Source of the DNA: Adineta steineri
Lineage: Eukaryota; Rotifera; Eurotatoria; Adinetida; Adinetidae
Length of the DNA stretch: 64,000 bases
Reading direction: 5' to 3'
NCBI GenBank assembly: GCA_905250115.1
Contig: CAJNOI010000168.1
Span: 126,575 to 190,574, forward strand
Part shown: piece by piece, positions 1 to 12,355 of the stretch
How positions within the stretch are numbered: position 1 is the first letter of the stretch
Layout of the letters: each line of letters opens with the position of its first letter
The notes under the pieces: generated by a model
Database searches by the model: none
What the model saw: only the letters and a program-made list of their open reading frames with translations
Told to the model about the DNA's origin: nothing
Made by a program: the position numbers and the translations under genes

Positions 1-197
1 GAAAGCGATGATTATTATTTCTTTTTTCGTGTACCTTTTCGTTCTTCGTTTTTGCGTTTAAATGTAATCTTTTTGTATGTGAAAAAAGAAAAGCACGAAT
101 AAAAAAACAATGACGTTTACATGTTATTCTAGATTTTTTTTCCTAAATTATCTCTTGAATTTAATTCGTGTGGAAAATAACAACGATTGCTTGAAAT

Positions 198-2454
198 ATG
201 CAGAGTACTCGTCTGTTAATTACCGCACAACGTTGTTCATCGGCGTCTAAAATTAATCGTTTATTGAGACGATGTCTCACTACTTCTAACTCAACAACTA
301 AAGCAACTCTTCATAAGTGAGCATATATTAAAATGTCATTCTAATCTTAAATATAATTCCTAAAAAACAAATCATTTGTTTTTAGCTCATCCTTATCTCT
401 AGTCGATTCATCATCGCGTATTAATGGTCGATTTTTATCACTACCAAGATGTGGTATAATCACTGTTCGATATGCTTCATCCGGTAATTTACCATCTCAT
501 AAAAGAATTACTCTCCCAGCATTATCACCAACAATGGAAACCGGTACATTACGATCATGGTCTAAGAAAGAAGGAGAAAAAATTGTTGAAGGTACAAATC
601 TATGTTAAAGTATTTCACAAGATAATATATTTATTTTTTTCAGGTGATATATTGGCTGAAATTGAAACTGATAAAGCAACATTAGGATTTGAAGCAGGTG
701 ATGAAGGATATCTCGCAAAAATTATTTTACCCGGCGGTAGTAAAGATGTACCTGTTGGAAAAGTAAATAATAAATGATTTGATATTTTGTTTTTTTTATC
801 TGATTATTCAATGATTTATAGTTATGTGCTATTATTGTTGAGAAAGAAGAAGATATCGCTGCATTTAAAGATTTTAAAGATGATGGAAGTAAACCATCAA
901 CAAAAAAGACATCATCCGATGAAGAAGCCAGTTCAGCTCCAAAAACCGAAAAGAAAGAAAAGGAATCGGCGAGCAAGACAGAACAACAACAACAACAACA
1001 AACAACATCAACTTCAAAAAAAGACAAACCACAAGAACAAAAACCTCAAAGTTCGAGTGAAGGTAGCAGAACTGCAGCATCACCTTTAGCTAAAAAACTA
1101 GCTCAAGAAAAGAGCATAAATCTTGAAGTAAATATTTAATTCTTTATTTTTATTTAAATAGATATTAATATTTCATCTTTTTTCAATAGTCAGTTCAAGG
1201 TAGTGGTCCTAATGGTCGAGTTGTCGCTGAAGATGTTGAGAAATTTATAAAAGAAGGTGGTGCCAAAGTAAAATCAGAAACTAAGAAAACCAAAGATACT
1301 CAACAGACTCCATCTAAAACTACCAAAAAAGATAAAGAAACAGGAACACGTACTGGTGGTTATGATGAACAAAAAGTATCCGAAATACGATCAGTAAATA
1401 ATCTATATAAAAATTTATCCCATATCGAAATTTTTCTAATTTCATAGGAATATGCACGTCGTGTAACAGAATCAAAGACTACCATACCTCATTATTATTT
1501 AACTATCGAAGTTCAAGTAGATGAAATACTCAAGTATATTGATTAAAAATTAAATTCGAATTTTTTATAATTTATTTTTCTATTTAGATTACGTCAAAAT
1601 CTCAATAATATATTAACACCAAAATCAAAAGATTCAAAAGAAAAAGCACGTGGTATAACAATAAATGATTTTATTATAAAAGCAGCTGCACTTGCATGTA
1701 AAAAACGACCTGAAACAAATAGTGTTTGGATGGATAAATCAATTCGACAGTAATGATTATCAATACTTTTTTTTTCTTTTAAATAAATATTTATATTAGA
1801 TATGAAACAGTTGACATCAATGTAGCAATGGCTACTGATGCTGGCGTTCTTATGACACCGATCGTTCATAATGCTGATCAAAAAGTAGAATTTTGAAAAT
1901 TAAAAATGACCTATTTTTTTTCTATTGATTATATTTAGGGTCTTTCGGCTATTAGTAAAGAAATTTCAGAATTGAATGATAAAGCAAACAGTGGAAAATT
2001 GAATGATGATGAACTTGAAGTAAAACAATAAAAATCTTATTCTTTTTTTATTTATTTTTTTATATTATAGTCGGGAACATTTACAATTTCTAATTTGGGA
2101 ATGTATGGTGTAACAAATTTTAGTGCTATAATTTATCCTCAACAAGTATATTTATTTAGAATAAAAATTCTAAATTAATAAAAAATATCTATTCATTTAT
2201 TTTTTCTAGTCAGCTATTTTAGCTATTGGTGGTGTTGAAACACGACTTGTACCTGATAAAGAATCTCCAAAAGGGTATAGATTAATTTTTATAATTTGTT
2301 AATTAATTCATTTTTATCTATTAGATTTCGTCAATCAACTATTCTCAATGTGACATTAGCATGCGATCATCGTGTTATTGACGGTGCCGTTGGTGCGCAA
2401 TGGTTACAAGAATTTAAACAATTTCTTGAACATCCCGGATCAATGATTTTATAA
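198..2454 (+). CDS. DLAT: Dihydrolipoamide acetyltransferase, E2 of pyruvate dehydrogenase (12 exons)
   Basis: Exons 198-316, 386-591, 644-762, 822-1127, 1190-1393, 1448-1533, 1588-1749, 1800-1884, 1939-2019, 2071-2145, 2210-2274, 2325-2454; all introns are GT-AG and the total gives 545 aa. The enzyme transfers acetyl groups from lipoyl-lysine to CoA in the mitochondrial matrix. Visible in order: a basic, Ser/Thr-rich mitochondrial presequence; one lipoyl domain with the lipoylation site ETDKAT in exon 3; a Lys/Gln/Ser-rich linker including a short poly-Q; an E1/E3-binding domain ([11 protein letters not shown], then [13 protein letters not shown]); and the acyltransferase domain ending with the catalytic DHRVIDG. 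The intact His/Asp motif argues against the non-catalytic PDHX. Vertebrate DLAT usually has two lipoyl domains; this copy has one. The start is the first ATG, giving a plausible presequence. The upstream 197 bases hold no recognised feature. Confidence 0.95.
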
Positions 2455-2977
2455 ACAATTTTAGGCTATAAATTGTCAAGTCTTGTCTTCTTTCTCTCTT
2501 CCTTTTTCTATGCACCTTTCTCTTAACCATCAGTTGTAGCCTAGCTTTGTGATATACTAATCCTATGGCGTGCATATTCTATCTCCGTTTATTTTTTAGA
2601 AAAAAACAAACAAACAAACAAACATTAGAACATCTTGTCTTGTTTATTTTTTATAAAGTAGTTTTATTTTCTGTATAATTTATCAAAGTCATCAATAGAA
2701 TTAGACATGGAATGAGTTCAAAACCAAATCAAACATCTCGTTTAGTCTTCATTATATTTCCAATGGAAAAGTAGGATTTTATAAGACAGACATGGATATT
2801 AAGATATTAAAATTGATACTGATAACATAGATAAATAAGATCAAAACGGAGAATATCAAATATGTTATATATCTAAATACAATATATAAAAATATAGATT
2901 AAGATTTTCATTCATAACTAAATGATAAATCTGTAATTTCAGATTATAATTTTGTTAACTAAAAGTATTTATTTATA
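2455..2977. other. Intergenic region between DLAT and ISCU
   Basis: AT-rich, with no supported ORF. It ends in a 3' splice-like site (TTTCAG at 2937-2942) 35 bases before the ISCU ATG, with no recognisable upstream exon. This could be a trans-splice acceptor or the end of a 5'-UTR intron. Confidence 0.5.
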
Positions 2978-3563
2978 ATGGCTACAAATGCGTTTTCACG
3001 TACAATCTATTCTAAAATACGTCCATTATTATCAGCAAGTATTGAATCACGAAATATACTAGTTTGTAATTATCATGAAAAAGTCATTGATCATTATGAA
3101 AATCCTCGAAATGTTGGATCATTTGATAAATCTGATACAAGTGTTGGTACTGGTCTTGTTGGAGCACCAGCATGTGGTGATGTCATGAAATTACAAGTAA
3201 TAAAAATCTTTAAGATTTGATTCATTTGTAATTATTGAATTAATAGATTAAAGTAGATGAAAATGGAAAAATTATTGATGCGAAATTTAAAACATTTGGT
3301 TGTGGTTCAGCTATTGCTTCGTCATCATTAGCTACCGAATGGATTAAAGGAAAATCAATTAATGAAGCAGGTACAATTAAAAATCAAGATATTGCGAAAG
3401 AATTATGTTTACCACCAGTTAAATTACATTGTTCAAGTAAAAGAAATTTTGATTTTAATTTATAACATACGTATATTTATTTATTCTAGTGCTTGCTGAA
3501 GATGCTATTAAAGCAGCAATTCATGATTATAATAATAAAAAAACAAACAAGAAAAAGGAATGA
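2978..3563 (+). CDS. ISCU: Iron-sulfur cluster assembly scaffold ISCU (3 exons)
   Basis: Exons 2978-3196, 3247-3436 and 3490-3563 give 160 aa. ISCU is the mitochondrial scaffold on which NFS1/frataxin/ferredoxin build a [2Fe-2S] cluster before chaperones hand it on. Seen here: an N-terminal presequence of about 30 aa; the family core [19 protein letters not shown]; the three conserved cysteines in [19 protein letters not shown] and KLHCSMLAEDAI; and the LPPVK motif recognised by the HSPA9/HSCB chaperones immediately before the third cysteine. The second intron splits the ATG of SMLAED. The tail is Lys-rich. Length is normal for metazoan ISCU. No residue is missing, so the protein should be functional. 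Confidence 0.96.
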
Positions 3564-4757
3564 AAACCTTTCGTCAACTACCTACACTAATCCGTGTTTT
3601 GACATTCTTTCCATTTTTTATTTCAACAAGTGTCTCTAATCTTCCTATGCAAAAAAAATACCAATCTCATATTAAACTGTTATGAGTTCTAAAGAGACTT
3701 TTGAAAAGATTGTAAATTAATTACATGATTTATTTTTTTAAAAAATAAACAAGCGATTAAATACTATTAAAATAATTATAAATTGAAAAATAACATATCC
3801 TCAAGATAACGTGTATAATTAATAATAAAAAATTTCCTCATATTATTCTAAAAATAAATTCTTCCGATGGAATTATGCTAATAATATAATTTCAAAAAGT
3901 ATAAATTTAGCACATTTTTTTTAGGTCAGACACGTCATTATAAGATAAGAATATATTTGATATTTATTAACAGCTGATAAGCTTGTTTTATTCTATTGCA
4001 ATAAGTCTATTTTTAACAACTAAGTCTATAATGTGTCACAAAGAGATTTACTTTGAATTATATAATGACTATAAATATACTAGAATACTCTAAGACCGTA
4101 TTGAATGTAACATGACTACAATTTTAATCTATCATGTATTAATTTAATGTAAATAAAGTCAGTTGTAGGTCATACAAATAAAGTAATATGGAAGGATTTA
4201 TTGATCTCGATTTCTTTTTTAGGGAATGATGCCACAAAAAATTTTTTAATTAAAAGATAGGGATTCATAGGTGGAGTAACGCAATAAATAAAGGTATCTT
4301 TAAAACCAATTCACAATTTTTCGATGAAAAAAACCATATAAAATATTAACTATTACGTCTTCTTTATAAAAAACTTTCTAGAAAAAAAAACTTCATTAAC
4401 AGTTATTAAAATATTTTCATCATTGTGAAAAGTAAGAGAAATACTCGAACAATATACATACTCATTTTGTAAGTGCATGCATAGGATATGTAATTATAAT
4501 TCATTGTCGTTTTTATCAGCTGTTTTCAAACGTATTCATAATAATTTATATAAACATTGTTTATTAAGAACAATTGAATGCGTGATTGTCTGACAGGATG
4601 TTTTTTTCTATTTATAAATATACCGTTAAAATTAAGAAGATTTATTTATATTTTCAATTGAAAAATAATCAAATAAATAGGAAACGTATTTTTTTTATTA
4701 TTTAAATAAACAATGAATGAGTCATCTGACAAAAAAAATATAAATTCTCTAAAATTT
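3564..4757. other. Intergenic region, convergent gene ends
   Basis: About 1.2 kb of AT-rich sequence between the 3' ends of ISCU (plus) and the next minus-strand gene. No coding signal, RNA gene or repeat array was recognised. Confidence 0.5.
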
Positions 4758-7457
4758 TTATGCATAAAAATCTGCTGGTTCAAGTTTAATATTCGATGAT
4801 GATGATGCTGTTGCCCATAAATCATTTGTTTCTTCATGTTGTATCGAATGTTGATGTTGTTCTTGTTGTGAATACTGTTGATGTTGTTGTTGCTGTTGTA
4901 TACGATGTAATGGTGCTATTCGTTCAAGATCAACTGTTAAATATCGTTTATAATCAGGTGAATTTAATAAATCAAAACATTGTTCAGATAAACGATATTT
5001 ATCTCCAATATCAAGTGTACCAAGTGTTTGAATATAACGATCATATTCAACACCAAAACGTCCTAAACGTTCAATAAGATCATCATCATTTTTTTCATTA
5101 TTATTATTATTATTGTTATTATTATTTTCATCTTCTTTTAACATTGGAGCACATTTAACAAGAAGATCAACACGTCTTCTTGTTCCATCAACCATTTGTA
5201 CACCTTGTCTTACCATAATAAGTAATCGATATTTTTTTAATTCTTCAATAACTGAATCAAGATAAGCAGCATTACGTTTTAATTTTGAATTTGCATATAC
5301 AGATGTACGTGTAAATGCAACATAGGGTAAAAGTAAAAGTTCATGAGCAAGTTCTAATGATTTAACATAGGAAGGATCAACAAATGTTTTTAAACGTTTT
5401 GATGCTGGTGATGTTGATCGTGGTGGAAATGATGATGTTGATGGTTGATGTAATATCCATGAACGATCAGCAATAGGTGCTTGATTTATTAATGTTGGTA
5501 CTCTAAAGAATAGAAAGAAAAAAAACAATCTTATAAATCAATTCTATATTCATTTTTTTACTCTGGATTTAATGTTCCAGTATTTAATGTTGGTTCAAAC
5601 ATAATTTCAAATTGTTTTATACTTGTATTAACAAAATAAATAGCTGATTGAACAATAGCAACATTAATATTAACTCGTACTGTTGTTGTACTTCTTGTTT
5701 TCTCAATAATATGATTACAATTATCAAAAAATACTTTATCTGCTTGACCAAATGTATGAAATGTTCGTCGATAAACAATTAATGTTTCAATAGCTAATTC
5801 AATAACACGTAATGATGCTGATACACGTAAAACTTGTTCACGTGCTGATAAATATCTTGCCGACATACCTGAATGAGTATCTTCAAGTGATGTTGCTTGA
5901 AAAAAAACAGAAATATTATAAAATATATTCATTTGAAATCATCAAAAATCTACCTTTTAAATAAAGTGCATCGAGATAATCACACATAAATTGATTTGCT
6001 TGTGGATCATCAAAATAAAAATCAATTAAATTTGAACAATGACAATTAAGAACTATAATCCATTGTTCAAGTGATGGATAACGATTTGAATCAGATAATT
6101 TCGGTCGTCGACAAAACAAACGTGCTTTACTAGCTATAAATATCATTAACCAATCTGTATTATTTATAAGATAGTTATTATTATTATTCAAACTAGTGTT
6201 ATTATTAAATTTAGTTTCAAGTATTTTCCGAATAAATTGTCCATTACTTGTTCCAATAATTGAATGAGAATTTTGTTTTTGTATATGAGCATATGTTCCA
6301 TGTTCATCAAATTTATCTGATATACAAAAACCTGTTGGTAATGTTGATTCATCTGATCGACAAAATATATTTGAATTAAATGTATGTCGAGTATCATATT
6401 GTTGTCCTGTTTGACGGAGACATTGTACATTATTCATTGCTTGTTTTATATGTTCAACAAGTGATGAACGTTCATAACCTAATTAAAATTTAGTTTAGTT
6501 TAGAATATTAATTCATCAGAGACGGCCTACAATTATATTTCAAGGCTGTCTCCTTTGTTTTTCTTTTATATGAAGTTATTTCATCTACTTCTTCTTCCTC
6601 TTCTTCTTCTTCTTCTTCCACTCAGACTCGGGTCAAAGAGTTCCATGAGAAAAGAGAAGAAGAAAAAAAATAACCTTCACGGGAGCGTTTTTTGAATTTT
6701 TTTTTTTTTCATAATGTATCTCTATTTAGCACCATATCTCTTTTGTTTTTTCCGCTATTTTAATTTATGATAACAGAAATAAATGTAAATCAAGTTAATA
6801 ATTACTTTCATAACTGACTATATTTATAAAAAAAACCTGTGAGATCTTACTCATTTATACTCTTTGACTCGTAAATTTCAAATCTATCTTTATCTTTAAT
6901 AAATAAAATATTATATAATAATCGTATACTTAACGATGAATGTGTTTTATTATCTTATCATATATTGTAATTTAGTGTTAGTATTTTAAGCATCACATAG
7001 ATAAAACTCAACTTGACCTATTTTCTTGAATTTTATTTCCGTGATGTTTTTTTTTATTTTTAAAGTATTACTAATAGATTTTGATATGATTTAAATATAA
7101 AAAGAATCTATTTCCGTCAAAATTGTGTTTCAATCTTCATTTATCATATAAAAATTAGATAAAAAATATGATTTTTTTACCTGATCGTACAACTAATAAT
7201 AAATGAAGATTGAGTTTATGTTTTAGTTGATTGTCAGCATAGACAAATGAAGTTGGTGTAAGATAATATGAAGTTAAAGCAAGTAAATGCATAAATAGGC
7301 CAATATTATCAAACATATAATAATCACTTAATGCATGAATCAATTCACACGTATCAGGTGATAAAACTCGACGTAGATCAAGTTGATAAGATTCATTAAG
7401 AACTATAAATGTTGAATCGAACCATTGCTCCATCGTACCAATATTTTCATCATCCAT
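4758..7457 (-). CDS. Unrecognised conserved-looking protein, 626 aa, 4 exons
   Basis: Minus-strand exons 7457-7181, 6478-5954, 5895-5562 and 5502-4758; phases agree and total 626 aa. I do not recognise the family with confidence. The N-terminus (about residues 50-100) runs ...LLALTSYYL... KHKLNLHLLLVVRSG, which faintly recalls the first strands and Walker-A region of DUF3987-type ATPase-like proteins, but the P-loop is not conserved (RSGYERSS). The middle is helical, with SARYLSAREQVLRVSASLRV followed by a helical stretch. The C-terminal third has a poly-Asn run (10 N, near 5100-5130), poly-Gln/His stretches and an acidic tail ending in LEPADFYA. No signal peptide or membrane segment is evident. 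Asn and Gln repeats are in frame and probably disordered. The first intron is about 700 bp, long for this window. Confidence 0.75.
6589..6618. repeat. TTC/CTT trinucleotide microsatellite
   Basis: Imperfect (TTC)n tract of about 30 bases inside the first intron of the unrecognised minus-strand gene. Confidence 0.8.
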
Positions 7458-9902
7458 TGTTTTCTTCTTCTGTTTTCAGTTTCTGCTCGTGTTCTCTCTA
7501 CTGCTTGCTACTCGTTCTACTGACGGCAACAAGAATTCTGATTGAAGAAAAAAGAATTCTCCCTCTTTGCCTCGCATTTCTTTCTTTATTTCCTGTATCG
7601 AGCCTATTGCAAGTTGAGTGCAGAATTTTATGTGTTGTTAGTCGGTCGGAGAAAGAAACGAGCAGAACCGACTATATATATATTTATATATATATTTGTC
7701 CTCACTAATGGAGAAAAGAAGAATGAATAAATGTGAGTCTAGTTGTCCTGTCAATGAGTATAAGAAAGGAAACTTTGACAGAGAGCCGAGAAAAGAAGGA
7801 CAAAAATGATTCGGAATATCTGCGGCATTAACACCGGTAGTTCTTTAATGTCATTGAAAAAAAAACGAAGCCAAAAAAAAAAAACAAAAAAGAAAATAGT
7901 GCTTTCTTTTTATGATTATTTGATGTATTAAAACTATAATAAAAAAAATCATTTTTACTGAGTGGTCCATCACTAATAGAGCATTCACGTTTATACATTT
8001 TAGTAATTGACATAAGAAAAATACAATAACATAATTGTATCTACTTCACTCGATGAAATTTTTTAAAATGCATTTAAAAAATTGAAGAAATAACATGACT
8101 TTTAAAAATCAGTAACATACTTTTGTGTAAAAAAAAGGATTTGTAAAATACAATAAAGATTTTCTCGATAATGTTTACTATTTGCATGACGAAAACGATC
8201 GATTTGGATATTAAAACTACGCTGTCTGTATGAATGAAAAAACATAATCAGTCTAATGTAAAATGATTAAATTCTATTATACAAAGTATTTAATATGATT
8301 TGTTTTTTGTAAAATTCGCTCGTCGAAAACTTATATTTAGCATTGGAACCCGGTGATCTCAGAACTAAGGTCAAAAAAACATCCTTTGTTAGAATAGACC
8401 ATTTTTTCATTTAAATCACTTTTTTATGCAAAATAAACCTTAAATTCATGATCAGCGTGATCGATAATCTCTATCTAGATAAAATTAGAGTGAAAAACAA
8501 AACAAAGGTTTTTTTGTTTTTTGGGAAGTCCTACGGCAAAAAAATGAAAAAAAAAGTTACTGTTTTTTCAAAAAAAAATATACAGTCTTGTTCAGAATTT
8601 AATGGTGATTCTAACCATATAGTTTTGTTTCTAAATGTTTGGAACTAAAAAAAATGACCTTACCACCACCTGTCTTTTTCAGGATATGTTTGACTGGGAT
8701 ATTCACTAAATTTTTAAGTAGAAACTCCCTTATATTTATCTCAGTTTCAACATTTTTAAGGCGTAGTAGACGGTTATTTTAATGCTTTCATTTTATATTG
8801 TTATTCAAGCGAATAAAGTTTTATCAAAATATTTTAAGCTAACAATACTAAATTATAATTATAGACAAAAACATAGGAATTAATCTAAAATTAAGTCAAC
8901 TTGATAATCACTTATAAAGTTGATAAAAGTTATTTTCTTATGTTATTATAAATGGCTAAACTCATTTTAGGGTACAATATTTAAGCTAATAATATACACA
9001 AAAAGAAAAGTATACATGAACTATCAGCTGATATTATTTCCATTTATAATTTGATTTTTCTGATTATTATGCAAAATTTGTTTCTAAATCAGAAACCTAC
9101 ATTTATTTCTTTCAAAATAACAATAATATTTGAAGAACATACAATAACAAATATTTACTATTTACTAAAAAGATATTATTTACCATGACATAAATATTAT
9201 TACAAAAACAAATATTTTCTGAATATAATCATTAATATATTGAATTAAAATATCATAATGATAAATTTTTCAAACAGAACTGCTCATATTTATCTTGAAA
9301 TATAGCAGACGCATTTCCTGTTTTTTTTCAAGTAAACTTATTTGCAAAAAATAGATTCAGATAAACTGATAAATTTTTCTTCTTATACATTAAACGAACA
9401 TAAATTATTTATCGTTGTCAATATATGAGTTTCTTGATATAACAAGTAAGAAATATAATTAATGACATCATCTTTCTTTTATATATTTAGACCTAAGATT
9501 GATTATATTGATATGTACATATATATATATATATATATTCTTTTTCTATATGTTCTATCTAAACATGTTCGGTCGTTTAAAACCACAAAGGTAAATCTAC
9601 TTTTACCAATAGCAACGCTACTAATGATAATGTTTACTCATTTTTGTACTTTTATTTTATACAATATATACTAATGAATACAAGGTAAGGCAGGAGCGTA
9701 TCCTTTGATCATAAATGTGCGATGCACTCGAGCGATGCGTAAATATTGAATGGTGCTTAAGGTAAAAGGCGAAATTTTTTATTGCGACGAATATATATGC
9801 ATATATTTTGATAAGTAAACATTATTTATTAAATAAGCGATTAATTGACAAACATACACTGCTCACTTTATTTCCTAGACGATGATTTAAAAAAAAACAG
9901 AA
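7458..9902. other. Intergenic region, 2.4 kb, divergent promoters
   Basis: Lies between divergently transcribed genes, so it should hold both promoters. Contents seen: short AT tracts (around 7672-7694 and 9518-9540) and poly-A/poly-T-rich sequence near 8330-8770. Short ORFs here have biased, low-complexity translations and no splice context; none is called. Confidence 0.5.
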
Positions 9903-11837
9903 ATGGATTCTTCCGCAGCTATGAATGCATCAAATAAAGTATGTAAATCTCAAATAATATCTTGTTTTTTTTTGAATATTTCTTATTTTATTTTTTGTTA
10001 AAAAAAGGAACTTCATATGGCATCGAATTCTGATTCCGGTGATACAATTATTCCATTAGAAAATCCTAATAATGTACCGACAATTGTTGTTCATTCACCA
10101 ACAAGTGATACTGATCTAAGTGTTACACCTGCTTTTCCAAATTTTTCAACGAATGAAGAAGTTGTTAATCAACCAGTATCTACTGATCCTATAGAACCAT
10201 CTAATACAAATTTAGAAGAAGATGAAGAAGAAGAAAATAAATCTGTCTTAGTACCAATGACTACTCCAAATCTACCACAACAAAATACTCAATTACTTGA
10301 TGAATTGAAATATTTACTAAAACCAACAAATTCATTAGCAACCTCAAATTCAGTAATACAAGAATCCGTAAGATTTCGCCATTGAATATTATATAAATAT
10401 ATCAATATATTTCTATTGTAGCAAGAAGCAGATGCAGCTATAAAACGTCGAACACTTCAATTTGACGAGAATTTAATGACAAATGCTAACAACTCGTTAA
10501 TTGATGATTTAACACCAAATGAAATTAAATCACTGAATGCAGCAGAACGTCGTTCCATTGCATCACGTAGTCATCGATCATCATCAAACGCTGACTCAAT
10601 AGGTAATGGATCACGAAATCCATCAATGCAACCAAGTATACATCCCCGTACTCAATCTCAATCATCATCATCAGCCGCTCCCATTACTCAACCTGAACAA
10701 CGTACTTTGTTGAGTCAACTTTCTGGTTTAACTTGGGCATTTATTGCAGCTTATTCTTTTACTATCATCTTATTTCTAACTCGAATGTGTGGAATTGATC
10801 TTATCTTTGGATTTTTCTTGCAAATGATTATTCAAACAATAGCATTTGGTGTTTATGCTTTCTATAAAGGTTATAATTTATTAGGACCATCGGATCATCG
10901 AATTGCAATGATTTGTCGTGCTGTACTAATTGGTATTGGTTCATTGACTTCTTTCCTTGCCTATTACTTTATAACAATAGTGGATCTTTCAGCCATTCGA
11001 CAGAGTCAAGTCATAGTGACTATAATACTTTCTATAGTTGTTCTTCATGAACGTGCTACTATAGCACGTATTATTGCGTGTGGTATAACATTTATTGCTA
11101 TAATGATTTTTTATGCAGAAGAAGCATTTAGTTCGTACAACACTTTCTGGAATCCAAATGTAATAACGTGGAATCATCTTCTCGGCATTAGTCTTGCTCT
11201 TTGTACGGCTATTACTCATAGCATAGCATCAACAATGAACAAACGTTATTTTAGTATTGAACAATTACATAATACTGTTTTATGTTTTTGGTCAGCTGTA
11301 TCAGCATTCATTATATCAAGTATTGTTCTATTTATAAAACACTTTTTTTCAAGTGGTGCACACTCATATTCTGTGTATAGACAACGTCTTTTTTTTGCTG
11401 ATACACACTTATTTCCTCATGATTGGCGTTTATTTGTCAGTTTTTTACTAGCATTAGCATCAATTTTTGTTTTTATTGCTAATCAAAAAGCAATAAAACG
11501 TGGACCTCCTTCAATAGTAACATTAATTTATTCAACAGATATTGTACTTGCATTGATCTTACACAATATATTTTCACGTATTAAAAGTAGTAAAGCCGGT
11601 CTACTAGGTAAGATTTTCTTTATTTACTGTTTAAATTTACATATTTTTTTCATTTGAATAGGTTGTGTGTTAATATTAATATCTATTTTGGTCGTTTGTC
11701 TGGAAGTATTTATAGCGGAGAAAAATAGAAAGAAAATGGCAATTAAAATAGTAGAAGCAGCGAATGCAAGTACACAAAAATTTGACTTACCAAAACCATC
11801 AATTTTAAAAAAACCAAAAAAACAGTTTTTGACATAA
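9903..11837 (+). CDS. EamA/DMT-superfamily membrane transporter (4 exons)
   Basis: Exons 9903-9938, 10008-10367, 10422-11607 and 11662-11837 give 585 aa. The first ~230 residues are Ser/Thr/Asn/Pro-rich, acidic and probably cytosolic and disordered. From there on about ten hydrophobic helices follow (beginning LTWAFIAAYSFTIILF), with the internal duplication typical of drug/metabolite transporters: DLSAIRQSQVIVTIILS and LHERATIARII in the first half, and GPPSIVTLIYSTDIVLALIL in the second. This pattern resembles eukaryotic EamA/SLC35-like carriers; the substrate cannot be read from sequence. The tail is Lys-rich. A splice-acceptor-like TTTCCTAG at 9871-9878 lies 24 bases upstream of the start. 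Unusual feature: the very long soluble N-terminus. Confidence 0.85.
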
Positions 11838-12355
11838 GAAAATATTGTATGTCAGTGTAATGTTCGAAGAAGAATCAGACTTAATATTATTGCTTCATTT
11901 CTATTGTTTTACGCTTCTTCTTTTTTTTTGTAATATTTTTAATTCAGAAAAGTTTCTAGAACTAACCGGCATTATTTTCTAGACATAAATTATGTTCTAA
12001 AACGAACTCGAGCATTTATAGATATCTAGTAAAAACATTTTTCAGATATGAGTAGCAATTAACTTTAAACTAAACAAAATATAAAATTCGATACGGTGTC
12101 TTTCTGATATAAACAATCTATCTGGATAAATAATAGTAAATTATGAATATCAATATTAGTCACTTTTCACGGGAGTATTACTAACTAATGTAAAAATAAT
12201 AGTGTACATTCATTTGAATTAAATAAGAAAAATAACTGCGTCAATTTATTTTTATCTTTTGAAGGTAAAACGATAAATGATTTATACGAATTTTATACGG
12301 CATATATTTAAACGAAACACAAACATTTTCAATCAATATACAAAAAAACAAATAT
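11838..12355. other. Intergenic region, convergent gene ends
   Basis: AT-rich spacer between the 3' ends of the transporter and the RED gene; nothing recognised. Confidence 0.5.

Noticed and set aside
3971..4527. AACAGCTGATAA facing TTATCAGCTGTT, a possible inverted-repeat element like the one at 46853
   Set aside because: Only about 12 bp match, centred on the common CAGCTG palindrome; the G-rich end is absent and there is no internal array.
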